Shown: positions 35,223 through 49,218, counted from the stretch's first letter. The stretch is 64,000 nucleotides of DNA from Polytrichum commune (GCA_950295325.1 OX485803.1:77141554-77205553), one strand, 5' to 3'. Numbers and translations are program-made. Notes: generated by a model from the letters alone, not told the origin.

Positions 35223-35570
35223 ACTAGCTGACTGCTGCATACACTGTAGGTGCACCCAATAATCAACAAATTTTGTTCTTCAACGTTGGACCTGCTGCGG
35301 CTTCTTCTTCTTGTTCCTAGTATCCTAATCTGTCTAAAATGAAGCTCTTGCTAGAATATCAGAACCAGTTTAAGGGTCATACGATGATTCTGATACGCCC
35401 ATTGTTGCGAATGGAATGACAATACTTGAGGGATCAAGCATGCTGGACACTATTATCTACCAGTGTGACCTACTGTTGACAAGTATGTTCTGTTCTCGGC
35501 TTGTGGTTCGTATAGTTTGTCTGATTAAAAACATGTTAAAATATGAGGACCAATATAAGGGTCATGGTGC
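35223..35570 (+). repeat. Target-locus repeat, unit 1 right part
   Basis: Starts with the second ACT of the target duplication. 35226-35435 matches 36151-36345 (CAACAAATTTTGTTCTT, CCTGCTGCGGCTTCTT, ATATCAGAACCAGTTTAAGG). Confidence 0.85.
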
Positions 35571-36345
35571 AACATATAACTAGTTGGACTTGGAATTACT
35601 AGAATCTAGAGTGATTATGCCCAGAAATCTTCCCGGACACTAATCAATCATGTTTTGGAGCAGAGTGAAGGTAGATGGGTCCATTGACGATCGATTGCAT
35701 CTACTGATATTGTCAATGTAAGTCAAAATCTTCCCGGACACTGATCAATCATGTCTTGGAGCAAAGCTAAGGTAGATGGGTCCATTGACGATTGATTGCA
35801 TCTACTGATATTATCTAACACTAGATCCAGTTCTCATTTGTTCAAAGATTAGTTTCCGATCCAAAGTCACGAGTACCATAGCCAACTTCATAAAAAAAAA
35901 TCAGAGATAAAATAAAAGATAATGAAATACATGTGGTTGTGACTATAGCAGTTCCTTGTATACCAAGAAAACGACCAAAAGCACCTGCTACACAACGCTT
36001 CGTGATGAGCTTCACATAATGGAATCAGCTTTCGTTTATATGCTTTGGGCAACCATTCCTGCAGCCTTTACTTATAAATGTATAGATGACATTATTGACA
36101 CTAAGCCCGCTAGGGTTTATGGGAGTGACAAGTAGGTGATGATTTGCACTAGCTGACTCCTGCAGACATTGCATGTGCACTCAATAACCAACAAATTTTG
36201 TTCTTTAACGTTAGACCTGCTGCGGCTTCTTGTTGTTGTTCCTAGTATCCTAACCTGTCTAAAATGAAGGTCTTGCTAGAATATCAGAACCAGTTTAAGG
36301 GTCAGATGATGATTCCGGTACGCCCATTATTGTGCAGGGAATGTC
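35571..36345 (+). repeat. Target-locus repeat, unit 2 (uninterrupted)
   Basis: A full copy of the host unit with the empty integration site at 36148-36150. It has about 170 bp (35887-36058) that unit 1 lacks. No coding function is recognised. Confidence 0.85.
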
Positions 36346-37437
36346 CCTAACTATTTGAGGGAAGTTTGTGCTTCGAGAAAAATAGTATTTACACATTTAA
36401 GGTTTTTTATTCTTTGCTTACTTCACTTGCTCAAATATTTAGGCTGCGGTGGGTTTTAAGATATATTCTAGTTGAACAACTAAAGAACTCTAATGTTTTT
36501 TAAAATGTTTTTTTTAAAGATTTCAACTTGTTATTTCTGAAATTTAACCGGTTCTTTTGTAACTAACGGTTAGTTTAACCCATTCATTGACTAGATGTTA
36601 TTTTTTGGAATTTTTGTGTAGAATTATGGCATTTATTCCAACTATTCTATCTCCGGTAACCACAGAAATTTGCATGGTTGTTAACACTGTACCGATTCCC
36701 CCAACATTCCCCCAACATTAGCCCTTTTGGATTGTACCATTGCAACAATGGTGGAAGGTCATTCGTAAGGTAATGTTTTAACCATCTTTGCTACTCTTTG
36801 AGGAACAAAAGTTATTTTTTCGTGGTTATACAACTCTAAAAATAAAATGTTGAATTTTGAAGGTAATCGTAAATTAAAAATTTTATATAAACGAATGAAA
36901 TATAATTTTATTATAATACTCTAATTACAATGCATAAATATTTTATACATTCTGTATGATTTAAGATATACATGACAATGAACATAAGATAGACTATCTT
37001 CTAAGAGTTGAATCATTTTGTACTAGATCACTTATGTGACTTTTAATTGGATAAGCATGATGGATTATAAGATAGGATTTATATAATAAAAAATTATGTA
37101 TACTTTTTAGATTTTATAATATAGTTACTACTAGTCCATTTGTGGTGACAAGATATTTATAATAAAGTAACGCAACATATATATATATATATATGTATAT
37201 ATATATTTACAAGATAAGGTATCTAAAAAATCCAATAATATAGTGTGTTCTCTATCACACGTAAAAAGAGTTGAAAAGACGATTTACATAATAACGTTGA
37301 CATAAGTATGAAAGATAGAAATGATAGATTATTGCAAGTGTTCATAAAATGACCAAAGTCAAAGAATGAAGATGAAATATATAACATAAAATAATAAATA
37401 ATAAATATATATTTAAAAAAATATAACAATATGTATA
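36346..37437. other. AT-rich intergenic DNA with (TA)n
   Basis: No gene is supported. A TATATATATATATATGTATA microsatellite lies near 37181-37206. Confidence 0.4.
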
Positions 37438-38720
37438 AATAAATGATATATTACTTGAAATTAGACTTGTGGGACAATGTTATGGATAGGGTACATTCAA
37501 ATAATCTCAAGTTTCTGACTATAGCGTATCCGAGTTATTGTAATATTTTATCATCATCATATATTATATTATCTCTATGATCACATCTTACATATTGATT
37601 TGTTTGAAATCATTTTGATTCTATTACTATATATTTATTATTTATTACATTTAATTGATTTTTTGAGTTCACCAATGTAGTATAAGGTGTTATATATTAT
37701 TTTGACATATTACAAACGTTTGGACAATTACACCCGTGCAAAATAAATGAGTGTTGAACAATATAAAATGGCTATTACAACACGTCATAACCTTATTTTG
37801 TACACATTGACAACTTGCCATAATTATTAAAATAACCATGTGGAATCCAAAGCCACATCATGGCCTTGGAGACAATTCATGGGAGGTTAGAAAATAGGCG
37901 TAGAGCATCCAAAGCCACATCATGGCCTCTTGCCAACTAATTGAGGGAACAAGGGGGTCTTACGTGCCAACTCGGAGGCGTTTCACTAAAGTTAGCTCCT
38001 GCCCGACTTTCAAAAAAACCATTGCCCTTGCATTTTTGAAGGCCACAAATCCCATATTGAGTGCATTTCATCTCCAAGGTCCAAAATCCAAAATCCAATA
38101 TATGTATATATATATATATATACGTTCACTCCCATTTAATAAATAAGCAATTAATTGGGATTTCATATTTGAAGTGAAACCGACAATCAATCATGTAATT
38201 AACGTGGAAGTAAAAAATATTACAAAACCCTCATTAGCATTGAGGTTATGATTTTGTCACTTACAATTGAAAGGGTCTTTGTCATTCTAAAGTGGAACTA
38301 AAATTAGGTTTAATAAAATATTAATATTTTTTATAATATTTTAGTTAATACCTTCTACTTTCACAAAGTATTCATACACACTCAAACTAATTAAGTGTGA
38401 TTATGTGTAATTAAGTCTAAATAACTGTATTAGAAGGTAGTTTTGTGCAAGGCCTAGGTTTCTATGGTAAGTCATAAAATTATAGCCTTATTGCTAATGA
38501 GGGTTTTGTAATATGTTTTACTTCCAAGTTAGTTACATGCTTGATTGTCGGTTTCACTTCAAAAATGAAATCCCAGTCAATTGCTTATTTACTCAATGGA
38601 AATTGTGAACATATATATTAGATTTTGGACCTTGGAGATGGAATGCACTCAATATGAGATTTATGGAAAAGTGACCTTCAAGAATATAAGGGCAATGGTT
38701 TTTTGAAAGTCGGGCAAGAC
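37438..38720. mobile_element. Degenerate foldback-family element
   Basis: 37438-38000 matches 24640-25250. 38010-38345 is repeated inverted at about 38460-38720 with many differences, and both arms are diverged relatives of the arms at 456-975. This is an older member of that family. Confidence 0.7.
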
Positions 38721-39122
38721 GGGCAAAAGTTTTCGGGCGGGTCCCAAAAATCCCGGTTTCTATGTGGGGCACTTGCCCTTGCCCGAATCTACCTCCCCCG
38801 AAAGGCTCCTAGGGAGTAGGATATCGTCCTCCCAGTGAATGGGGAGAATCGGCTGCTAGTTACAGATGAACCAATTAAGTTTGAGAAATAGCTGGTCGAA
38901 GTTCAAGACTTCAGGAAAATAACCGACCATTTTCGAGGAACCTATGGAAAATACCCTGATTTAATAAAGGAAACCTAAAAGATTTCAACATGTAAGGGGT
39001 TGGATTTGAAAACAATAGGATATTGACCGGGGGCCGGTGTAGCATGGGTGGGCACTGGGCAGGCCCTGCATGCAGGGGCTACTTAGCTGCCCATATTTCA
39101 TCTCCACCCTGCCTGGATCTAA

Positions 39123-39652
39123 GGGCCGCTTCACACTATGGCCATCCAAGTCTAGAGGCCTTCGCATAGAGTGGCTAAACTTTGTTGAGAGTTCAAAGGA
39201 ATGGGCTGAAAATAGCCAATAAAATATAATAATTGGAGGCTTCAGACGGGCACAATGTGAAGCCTCCAAAGGCCAAGTCCAAAGTCCAAACCTTTGGCCA
39301 TGAACTCCCACGGCCTCTCAACTTGGACGGCCATAATGTGAAGCCTCCAAAGGCCAAGCCTAAAGTCCAAACCCAAAGGAACATCCCACTTTATTCTTGG
39401 CCCAAACCAACCCCTCCAATCTAACAACCAAGTAATTTTTGTATTATAAAAACCGATGCCTTCTCTTCCATCTGACCCAGACTTCCTTCGAGAGTGCGTT
39501 GCCTTGTTAAAAAAGTAATCATTTTAAATTGCGACGGCCTTTGGACTTTGGCCTTAGTGTGAAGGGTTGAGAGGCCGAACTTTTCGTTTCTTGCAATATG
39601 ATTGGTGGAAATCGACGGCCTCTCGACCTTCGGCCATAGTGTGAAGCGCCCC
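39123..39652. mobile_element. Tourist-like (PIF/Harbinger) MITE, 530 bp
   Basis: The ends read GGGCCGCTTCACACTATGGC and, reverse complemented, GGGGCGCTTCACACTATGGC. TAA occurs on both sides (39120-39122 and 39653-39655), matching the TWA preference of this superfamily. An ~80-bp direct repeat (about 39243-39320 and 39322-39400) and more inverted copies of GGCC..ATGTGAAG fill the interior. There is no transposase. Confidence 0.8.
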
Positions 39653-39804
39653 TAAGTTACACCCTTCATTGTTCGCTTGTTCTTCAAGTTACAGTGTCTC
39701 CTCACCCATAACTGATACAGTGAATGTGCAAGCGTCCTCTTCACTAAGGTAGACGGGTCTTAAATGGTTACTTTTCCCTAGTAAGCCCCCTTCTCTTCGA
39801 GGGG

Positions 39805-40330
39805 GGGGGGGCATTTAAGACCCCCGCATGAACTTTTCGGGGGAGTTAGGTTCAAGCAGGGATAGCCCCCCAAAAAAAATTCCATATTTTCTATACATGG
39901 CCAAACACTTATGCCCGTCCGCATGACTTCAGAAAAACCTTTGCCCTTGCATTTTTGAAGGCCACTTTTCCACAAATCCCATATTGAGTGCACTTCACCT
40001 TCAAGGTCCAAAATCTAATATATATATGTTCCATTCCATTGAATAATTACGCAATTGACTGGGATTTCATTCTCAAAGTCAAACCATCAATAAAGCATGT
40101 AATTAACTTGGAAGTCAAAAATATAACAAATCCCTCATTAGCACTCAATTTATAATTTTTGTGACTTACCATTGAAATGGTCTTTGTCATTCTAAAATGG
40201 AACTAGAATTACCATTTTATTTCCAATATGTTGAATATTATAGTTTAGTTAATACCTTCTACTTTCACAAAGTTTTCATATGCATTTAAACTAATTAAGT
40301 GTAATTGACTGTAGTTAAGTCTAATTAATC
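39805..40330. repeat. Single arm related to the foldback family
   Basis: Shares AAGGCCACTT..CACAAATCC, the CATATTGAGTGCACTTC stretch and the inner CCTTCTACTTTCACAAAG end with 456-975 and 38010-38345. The opposite arm is missing. Confidence 0.7.
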
Positions 40331-40645
40331 CAAATTAAGCCCCATTAATCCGAAAGTATGCTTACCAAATTAATCAAGCTTCGTTATCATTGATCCAAGA
40401 CTACTTAACATTGTGCTGTTTATGTGATTTAGTTACACTTGGAGAAATCTTTTGAGACTTGAAACAGTTAAAATGGAATTGGTAGTCATCTTATCCATGT
40501 ATCTGCAGGGTAGGTGAAGCAACATCCATGTGTACAAATTGAAGTAAATAATAATCACAGATCTCAGTACCTTGAAGCGCCTCTGAGTGTAAACCTTTTT
40601 TTGATTCGTCGATGTGGAAGCTTAAGTATAAGCTTGAAAGTGCAG

Positions 40646-42709
40646 GTGCATGCCCGCAACAAAGGTTTTAAGTCAGAGCGTGAGAAGGAGGAACTGCTAA
40701 AGGACCTGGCGGCCACCTCATTTGATTGTAGTGGTGCAGAGCTGCAAAATGTTTTGTAAGTTTTATTTATCTAATCAGTGGATTTTTCCTATTCTTGGAT
40801 GTACATGTTGTTGTATTCAAGCAAACCTTGGAATCATAGGGTGTGAATTACAGAGTTAGATATACACCTTGGCTTTTTGTGTATGGCTGGATGTTAGCAG
40901 GAAAGGAATGGATGTGACGAGGTCAGGATGCCATAATATAGCTCAAAATACAATTCAAGTGTTTTGCCTTGAAGTTGTTTTGAATAGATGAGGTAGGGTC
41001 CTGATGTGGCTTCTTTTGAGTGGTACAGAAATGAGGCGGCAATTTTGGCAGCCCGGAAAGATAAAGATATCATTGAGAAGGCTGAGATTGACGAAGCTAT
41101 AAGAAGGGTAGGTTTTTGAATCCATTTCTAACAGCTTCATTGATTTTACCACATTTCCGGATGCTTTAGTATCTGGATTGTAATAATTTACATGAATTTA
41201 ATAAAATCATGTATGGTACATAGTTGGTTTCCACGTGCTTTTGGTGAATGAGGGAGAAGCATTAGATCATATTGCATGTACGTTGGACTTTTGATCCACT
41301 TATATTTTTCTAAGTATCACTTTATAATTGTTGGAGGGCTGTTTGAGAAATTGCACCTCACATCTTTCTGGTTTTTGTTGTACCAACAAGCAAGAGAATT
41401 TGCCACTGGGGAAGAAGATGCTGTGGATGCCAGTGGAGAGGCTCGCATGCGTATTGCTTACAGGGAAGCTGCCATTGCTCTGCTGGAGTGTTATTTACCA
41501 AATCCTCATCGCCCATTTGTGAAGGTGCGCTTTGATTACCTTGTAATTTCTTAGATCATCAGATATGATATTGCAAGTGGACTTGCACTTCAGATAAATA
41601 TTGCATGCACCCTCTTCTCTTACTTGTAGGGATTTTACTTCATGATTCTGAACTTGCCAGGTTTAAGGCTTCCTATATGGTTGCTCACCTTCAGCTGTAT
41701 TGGACAGTATCCGCACTTTGTTGTTTGCCTTACATGCAATTTGTTCCTACATTTGCAGACTAATGTGCGGGAGATTGACACATATCCAAATATGGAATAC
41801 ACGGATTCACGAAATCGTGTTTTTGCATACAAATCAGATATTGTTGATTCAATTGTTCGGGCTTGTGCACGTAAGTAGCATCCTTATTTCTTATGAAACT
41901 TGATGAATATGGTTTGTTCAGATTATCCATCTTCTGGCTACTTGGCCTAGGTTCTTGGGTTTTTGTTTCAGTGAGCTGATTCTTGACTGCCACAATCAGT
42001 TCAGCTTCTAGTGGGTTGATACCTATTCGTCTATAATGTCTTCTATTTTTCAAAGTTCACAATGGAATTGAGGATGTACAGGAGGAGGTAAGAAAGTTTA
42101 AATTGGTGTTAAATCAATCGTGACATAAGTAGTGACATGATGCCAAATTCAATCCAGAAATCCTATTGTAGATCTTACAGCACGTGGATATTCACAAATT
42201 TGATAATAGCGTGGGTACTTTTGAATCCAGCAGGAGTTGTTATGCAATCGAGGGCCTACTCTTAATTGTTCCGAGTCTGGTCATTAACCACTCATTACAG
42301 CTGTAAAACTGAGCAGATTTGTATTTCTTATTGACAAGACAAGAAAGGAATAGACAATGCATGATTTGGAATATGTACACACATTTGGTGCTCCAAGGCC
42401 TCGACAGGTATGTACTTGGTTTCTGTTTGTTTTGGGGACTTAGACCAGGTTGAATTTGTTCTGTGTTACTGATCGGTATTGATGAACATTTAAGCAGTAC
42501 TTTGATTTTCAGTTGTTCCTTTTGGATGTAGAATCTAAAACAAGTCACTGGGTGTGTTGGTACTGCAGTTGAGGGTCATCAGCAATGAAACTTGGAAGAT
42601 GCTAGACACCATCCGGGATAAGAATTTGGAGGAGATTAGAGAAAGGAGGGCCACTGAGGATGAGGAAGATAAAGATAGTGACGTCCTTTTCCCACAACAA
42701 TTTTTGTGA
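40646..42709 (+). pseudogene. FTSHI4: Partial FTSHI4-type gene: inactive chloroplast FtsH, C-terminal exons
   Basis: Exons recognised: 40646-40755 (VHARNKGFKSEREKEELL), 41029-41107 (NEAAILAARKDKD; the codon split at the junction is restored correctly), about 41384-41524 (TGEEDAVDASGEARMRIAYR), 41759-41870 (NMEYTDSRNRVFAYKSD), about 42350-42407 (TFGAPRPRQ) and 42569-42709 (LRVISNETWK... ending FPQQFL). Order and sequence match the C-terminal half of the plant FTSHI4 protein, a plastid-envelope FtsH homologue needed for chloroplast development, as recalled from Arabidopsis. Missing are the whole N-terminal and ATPase part and about 150 residues between the fourth and fifth exons. The third exon lacks an AG acceptor at the expected place (AC instead). 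It is therefore a broken duplicate, though the remaining frames are clean. Confidence 0.8.
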
Positions 42710-44639
42710 TTGTATTTTTGACACCATTATTTCATTCACTACAAAGAATTCTGCACGCAAACCTTCCATCGGTTCTGGTTCATTGTTTGTACTCGTTCTA
42801 ACGAGTTCTCCTGAGTTATACATCTGTGAATGGGAAGTGGGATTTGACTGCAGCCTTCATGTTGGGAAAAGTAGCTCACATTATTAATGGTTCAAACTTC
42901 AGTTTGAACCTAAATAGGGTTTCTCGTGTTTGATTATCACTCACTGGTTGAAAGTGTCACCATGGCTTAATGACTTTTTGGTACTCGGGGCCATTTTACA
43001 CATCTGACCAAGGGCAGTCAGAAAATATTGATTTAGATTTCTCATGGTTATGATCAGACTGTCAGTGGTCCAAAAACCATGACCAAGAAAATCCACATCA
43101 CTTTTTTAAAAGCCTTCGTCATGGGACATAGTGCAAAGCCGCCTTCAATAGGGACATAAGCTTATTGGTGCAAATGAGAATATTTTTTTAATAAAAATCT
43201 AACAATCAATATCAGACGAAATATCATTGACTAAATTTAGACAAATATTGTATGGGCTCTTACCACAAAATCCGGGTGATCATCCCACAGGGGGTGCACT
43301 TCATTGTCAAGTTGAACACCACGTGCGATAAAACAAAATCTACTTTTTACATAAAGCATCACCAAAATGGTTCAAAAGTTTATGGATTTTTTTTCATGAG
43401 TAGATATACATGGTATCTATTACATAGTAAAAATTTGTAACCAAATTTGATGATTTGTTTTTTTAATAAAACATACCGTTTCTAACTAGAATGACGCAAC
43501 ATTGAACTAAAATAATTACTACAAAAATGAAGATGACTAAAAATTTCAAAAAAATATACAAAAGATATTACCAATGGTAATGTGTATGTAGAAAAAATAT
43601 CATAATTTTAAAAATTATCTATGGCATGTAATATAGGGTAGCAAACTTTTATCTCACGTGGCTATGAAATGTAAGGGGGTGTGACCCCCCCGTGGATCAT
43701 CCAAGACTTTCCAGTTGTGAACATGTGATAGCCCATGTCACTTCCTAATCCATATTTTGACATGTTCACCCAAGGTTACTTCTATTTTTGGTGACCTTAT
43801 GTAGAACGAAGTGGGATTGCTACTCATCTCTCAACCAAGGACAAATTTTAAAAAAGAGGTGGTCATGGTTAGTGGTCACTAGTGTAACCATGCATTCAAT
43901 TGCTCATCAATACCTCGTAGGTATTTGAAGTACACCACACATTGCTTGAGAGATTGAGCCTCACAATATCACATGGCTTAAGTGTAGGGTTGTGTGAGAA
44001 GGCAATTATGGAAAATCACATGTGTTTTTGTGTCCTCGCTCACAACGTATGGCCCCTTTGTAAATCCATTTCACAATGTGGTTAGAAAGCGTGAATCCTT
44101 GTGTGAACAAAGTAGGTGCAATGGGTATAGCAATTCGGTATCTTTTGAATGGTATGTCTCTATTGGAGTTGGAACTTGTTGCTAGAGAGCTTTGTAACTC
44201 TGGAAGATATGAGTCTTGGGTAATTGACTTGAATTAGTGGACAATTTTCCTACATTATTGAAAAATGCAAAGCTACCATAATGGTAGATTTGCATATTTC
44301 TTTCATTGACATAGGACAATTGCCAAGGACTCATATGTTGGTGGTGCAATAACTTTCATATATAATGTGATGCAACAAGAGTAGATTGTATGCTCATTCA
44401 ACCTAAATGACAACCATACTTTCTCAAGTTGTTGTGTCCATGAATGCATGTTAATATAGAATTACTTGATTTTGATTTGTTTGTTTTAACATGAAATGCC
44501 AAAAGAATCGTACATTGATATTTGTAATTAGTTTGCAAAGAGGTTGCCTCTTTACATGTGATATGCCTTGATTAAAATATTTAATGTTTGGTTATGCAAG
44601 AATGAAAGACTAATCATACTTTGTTGTATTTAGCATGCG
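42710..44639. other. Intergenic, no gene recognised
   Basis: AT-rich. It includes a G/C hairpin near 43675-43691 (GGGGGTGTGACCCCC). No supported coding region. Confidence 0.4.
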
Positions 44640-44890
44640 AGCAGATGGTGTTTGGAGTCAAACAAATCCAAAGAAAGAATTGGGTTAGACAACTCAAAAG
44701 AAAGATTTAGGTCATACAACCCATGAAGGAATTGTGTATGGGAGTTGGACAACTCCCGATCGAAGAACTTTGTGTGGGAGTTAGACAACTCCAACGCAAA
44801 AATATGAATCAAAGTTTTACAACTCCTAGAGGATGGATATTATTCATTGGAGCTAGACAACTCTCAATGAATAAATGAATCTACTTGGAA
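44640..44890. repeat. Second array of TTAGACAA-loop hairpins
   Basis: Modules such as GGGAGTTAGACAACTCC and GGAGTTGGACAACTCC, the same type as 8330-8755, followed by a stem ending TTGGAATTAGATAGTTTTGA. Confidence 0.75.
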
Positions 44891-44934
44891 TTAGATAGTT
44901 TTGACTAGAAGAAAGGATCATACAATGAAAGAAT

Positions 44935-45197
44935 ATATGTATATATATATGTATATATGTATATATATATATGTATATGTATATGTATATATGTATATAT
45001 GTATATATATATGTATATATATGTATATGTATATATATGTATATGTATGTATATGTATATATATGTATATGTATATATATGTATATGTATATGTATGTAT
45101 GTATATATGTATATATGTATATATGTATATATGTATATATGTATGTATATATGTATATATGTATATATATATGTATATATGTATATATATATATATA
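44935..45197. repeat. (TA)n/(TATG)n microsatellite, about 260 bp
   Basis: Almost pure ATATGTATATATGT dinucleotide and tetranucleotide sequence. Long open frames in it on both strands are artefacts. Confidence 0.95.
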
Positions 45198-45727
45198 AGA
45201 GGAAGCTTCAATCTACATTTAGTAAGAATTGAGACTTCTATAAAAGTATCTCTTAGATACTATGGATAAAGATGAATAAGACTGAGTGCCTTTGGGTATA
45301 AGAGAGCTCGGGGGAGGATAGAGGATCATCTTATTGTTTCTCTCCTATGGCTGGGTGGTTTGAGCTCATAGCAATCACAATATTATGTTCAAGTTGTAAA
45401 GCTCTTGTAATGTACAAAGTTTGAAAGTTCTCAATACTAATATTCTCGTGTGCATTCATGATTGTAGTATTCTTGTGTACAAGAGGAACATGATATGACC
45501 CATGCAAATTACCTTTGATCAAAATTAGATTAAAATTCACAAATTGGAGTTGAATTTCATAGTGTTGTTCCTCTATGATCATGCTAACATGATGTGTCCG
45601 CATTCGACACGAGCATATCAAATATAAACCGCAATGCACAACCTTGAGATGATTAGTGTTACGCCTGATATTGTACACATGTCCCCTTGCTACAAGTTGT
45701 AGCAAGGCCTCTTCATATAATATCTAC

Positions 45728-46532
45728 GGGTCCATTCACGGTTGGGGTACTACTTTTGGGACAAAGGACTTAAGGACTATGTCGCATTGGATCTCGGCGT
45801 TTATCATGATTTACTATTATTTGATCAATAAATTTTAAATAGATAAGTATGTAGTTCATAGGCTTTATCAAGAAAGATTTCTTATTAAATAATCACCAAT
45901 AATGGATAAATTCCCTATGAAATGAGTAGATAAGTCATAAAACTTGTAAAGAGGTCGTATGACTTGTTTGGGCCACATCAATGGCAATTTTTACTATTCA
46001 AGTGTACATCAGAGGTTAATTTTTTCATGTTTTGCATCCTAGTACCTTGGTGTAAGTGTCATGTGTGCATACATATATTTTTTAATGTCCAACTCTAATA
46101 CTAAACGTTCATTTTTCATGTAGCCATGATTTTGTGTATTGTTGGCCATGTTTGGTGCCACATGTAAAGTTATACAATTGGTATGCAATACATTTTTGGT
46201 TCTATTGGTACACACTTAAACGATGATTGTGAGGAAAAAAATTGGGATCGTTTTGATTAATTTTTGTTGTCCTTTTCATTCCTTGATCTTAAGGTGAACA
46301 ATTTTGACAACACCCATGAATGTCCTTTAAGGAATCAAAATGATATCTTAGATGACCCTATTCCTTGTAAATTAACTTTGTCGGTGTATTCAATATGGAG
46401 TATGAAATGTAGGTATGATCCAAAATATGCTCCACAATACAAATCTAAGCACACCAAGTATGTAAAGTTGTCTAAAATAGTCCTTAAACCGTTAGACACC
46501 CAAAAGTAGTACCCCAACCGTGAATGCCCCCC
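45728..46532. mobile_element. TIR element with ~33-bp inverted ends
   Basis: CATTCACGGTTGGGGTACTA (45733 onward) is repeated as reverse complement ending at 46526. The ends can be extended to GGG..CCC, with TAC on both sides (45725-45727 and 46533-46535) as a possible 3-bp duplication. No transposase is recognised. The interior has short frames without known domains. Probably a Harbinger-like MITE. Confidence 0.7.
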
Positions 46533-46835
46533 TACATTGATGATCATATTTAGTGAGGGTGGACTAATAATGCGTGTGGGAAAGTGAAGGTGGTACTAAG
46601 TTTTTTTACGCTATGAAATTAGTGCCGCCATAGGATCTAATATTTTGAGAGCCTAAAGTGTCAAAGTGCCGATTTTGTATTGTTGTAGTCAAAGTGGAGA
46701 TCACTTGAAGTACACTCAAGGCGCAAATGAGGAGCTTCTGGCTCAATTTCACCTCAAGGTACAAGCTCGACTAGCTTAGAGAGTTTTCCTAGAACTAACT
46801 TGGAGCCCGGAAATGAAATAACAGAGGAGCTACAT

Positions 46836-47200
46836 TCACTGTCACCAATTCTAGTTGTCTTGCTCAATACTAATTGTAAACCGCGGTGTAGCGTCACCAA
46901 CACTACATATTAACCCAACATTATTTCTCGTTCCTTTGTAAATTATCTGGGGGATCATAGATTCATAGTGTTGCAATTGATGTCACGCACTAAGTGGATT
47001 TTCATCCAAATTTCAATCATACATGACAAGATATCATCACAAGTTGCTGACAAGAGAAGATAGGGTTTTGGCCAACGCATGGACTCATCCATCATCCATG
47101 ACAATATTTGTTCACTCATTCATAAGAAGCGTCATCCGAAAAGTTACCATAGTGACATAAAATACCATATGACACTGAATATCGTATTTACTGCAGTAGC
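46836..47200. repeat. Dispersed repeat R1, copy 2
   Basis: Same orientation and text as 2737-3060. It lies just before the L1 relic. Confidence 0.65.
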
Positions 47201-49185
47201 TATCAAATCCCATACCTCAAGACAGTACGGGTGAAACAGAAAAAGAACTTCGACACTCGTGAGGAATAGGTCAGCACCGCAAAGACAGGGAATTGGTCAC
47301 CGAGAAAGCTCTTGGGCACCAAAAGGAGAGGCTGTGAGGAGGAAGAAGACTCTAAACTGTGATATTTCCAGGAGCCCATCCTCTCTTGTCGTCATCCGTT
47401 TTGCAGGTACTGTAAATTCCGCACCTAGCCCACGACACCCAGAGCAAGTAGATAAGAAGGAGGATGGATTAATTGAGGATTGTGTCCCAAAAACTCAAAA
47501 CATGGACCAATCACTTTGTATATCCGTTGATGTAATTACGATCATCACTCTAACATGTCCAGAGGGCAACATGATTTTTTCCCTCCACCCTCAATTTCCC
47601 GGCCCCTCGTGCTTGCATAGGATGTCCTCTCCCTTCTCAAGCAGATTGGCATATATAGCGCAATTAGGAGGATCTTGAGGTGTTTTGTCAACATCCTCGA
47701 TGATCGATGCGGATGACAGAGCATTGACATTACTTCCACCAAATGTGTTGCAGTCTCTTTGTCGAAGTATTGGAAGCGTGGAGGCAATTCTTCTGGAAGG
47801 TGGAGCTTGATGAGAAGGTACCAAGGTGATGAGTGTGTGTGGCATGAAGTCCTCAGCACGCAGGAAGACCCAACAACACAATGAGGTGGCTCCGAGTTTC
47901 AACTTGTGGAGGAGCTTGAACAGGTCTTCATATGAGGATATAAGCGAGCAAGACCCAGGTGGCATCCTCCGTATCCTCACAATGAAATTACATCCTCTAT
48001 CTATTAATGTTAGGGGATTGAACCAAGATCAGAAAGTTGGGATCATTAGGGACTATCTTAGCAATCTTATGCCTAAGGTTGATGTCATGTATTTGCAAGA
48101 ACATAAGCTAAGGGGTGACGAAGTAGATAGAAATATTAGGATGATATGGAAGAGAGATAATTTTTTATCCATGGAAGCTAGTCCTAGTGATGATGCAAAG
48201 GATAGGAGACAAGGCGTTGGGAGAGGTGGAATTGCTATGTGCTTCCACCCTAGACTTCATCCACTAATTTTGGATAAAGGCTCTCTTGCCGGAAATAGAG
48301 TTTGATAAATTAGATTTAAAGGACTAGAAGGGGGACACCTAAGGATCCTCAACCTTTATGCTTCAAACATGGTAGGTGGAAGGTGTGCCATGTGGCATGA
48401 AATCCTTTGTTGTCTTCCAACATATTGTAGGTGGATTAGGATTGGTGATTTCAACAATGGTGGAGAGCACACTAGAAACGCCCATGTCATCTTGTAGTCT
48501 TCTAATGGGATTTAATGTGGAGCTTGCTTGGGGGACATGAGAAATAAATAATATCGATGATTAATTTTGTACAGGTGGAGATCCAATCTTCTCCCGGGAG
48601 AATTTACATGATAATGGCAGTACTTGCATGGCTTGATAGGTTCTACTCATTCTCTAACTCAACCCAACACCCCTCTTCTCATGTTGTTCATTATTAAATC
48701 ATTGGCAACTCCTCTCTCTCTTATCATCACTTAGTTTCTCTCATAAAGCTTAGTTTTTGGTTCCTAGCGGATCATCTCGAAAGGCTAATGCTAGGTTTCT
48801 TTTAGAAGCCAAGGATCATCTTAAAGCACTGTGGGAAGCACTTCCTCTCCAAATGCCTTTCTTTAACAAACTTAGGATAGCAATTAGGTACTACAAATAA
48901 TTTTGTATTCCTAAAGCAACTGTATATAGACTAGAAGAAAATAGACTTAGAAAGTCCCTTGAGTTTTGGCAAGTCCCACTTCATTCACATCCACATAATG
49001 AAGCGAATTTCTAACTGCATCCTTGAGTGTCAGTTAAACAGAAAGTATCGTGAATGAGAGATGCCGGACAACAGCCATCGAGGATTGTCGGGCTCAACTA
49101 GAAGCTTTTGTAATAAGGAAAGAAGACGGGTGTGGGATTCAATCTAGAAATAAATGGATAGAATTTGGTGATAGGACGAACACTA

Positions 49186-49218
<33 letters not shown>

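Noticed and set aside
44901-45269. Long open frames on both strands over the TA/TG tract
   Set aside because: They encode only Tyr/Ile/Met/Val/Cys runs and come from microsatellite sequence without stops.
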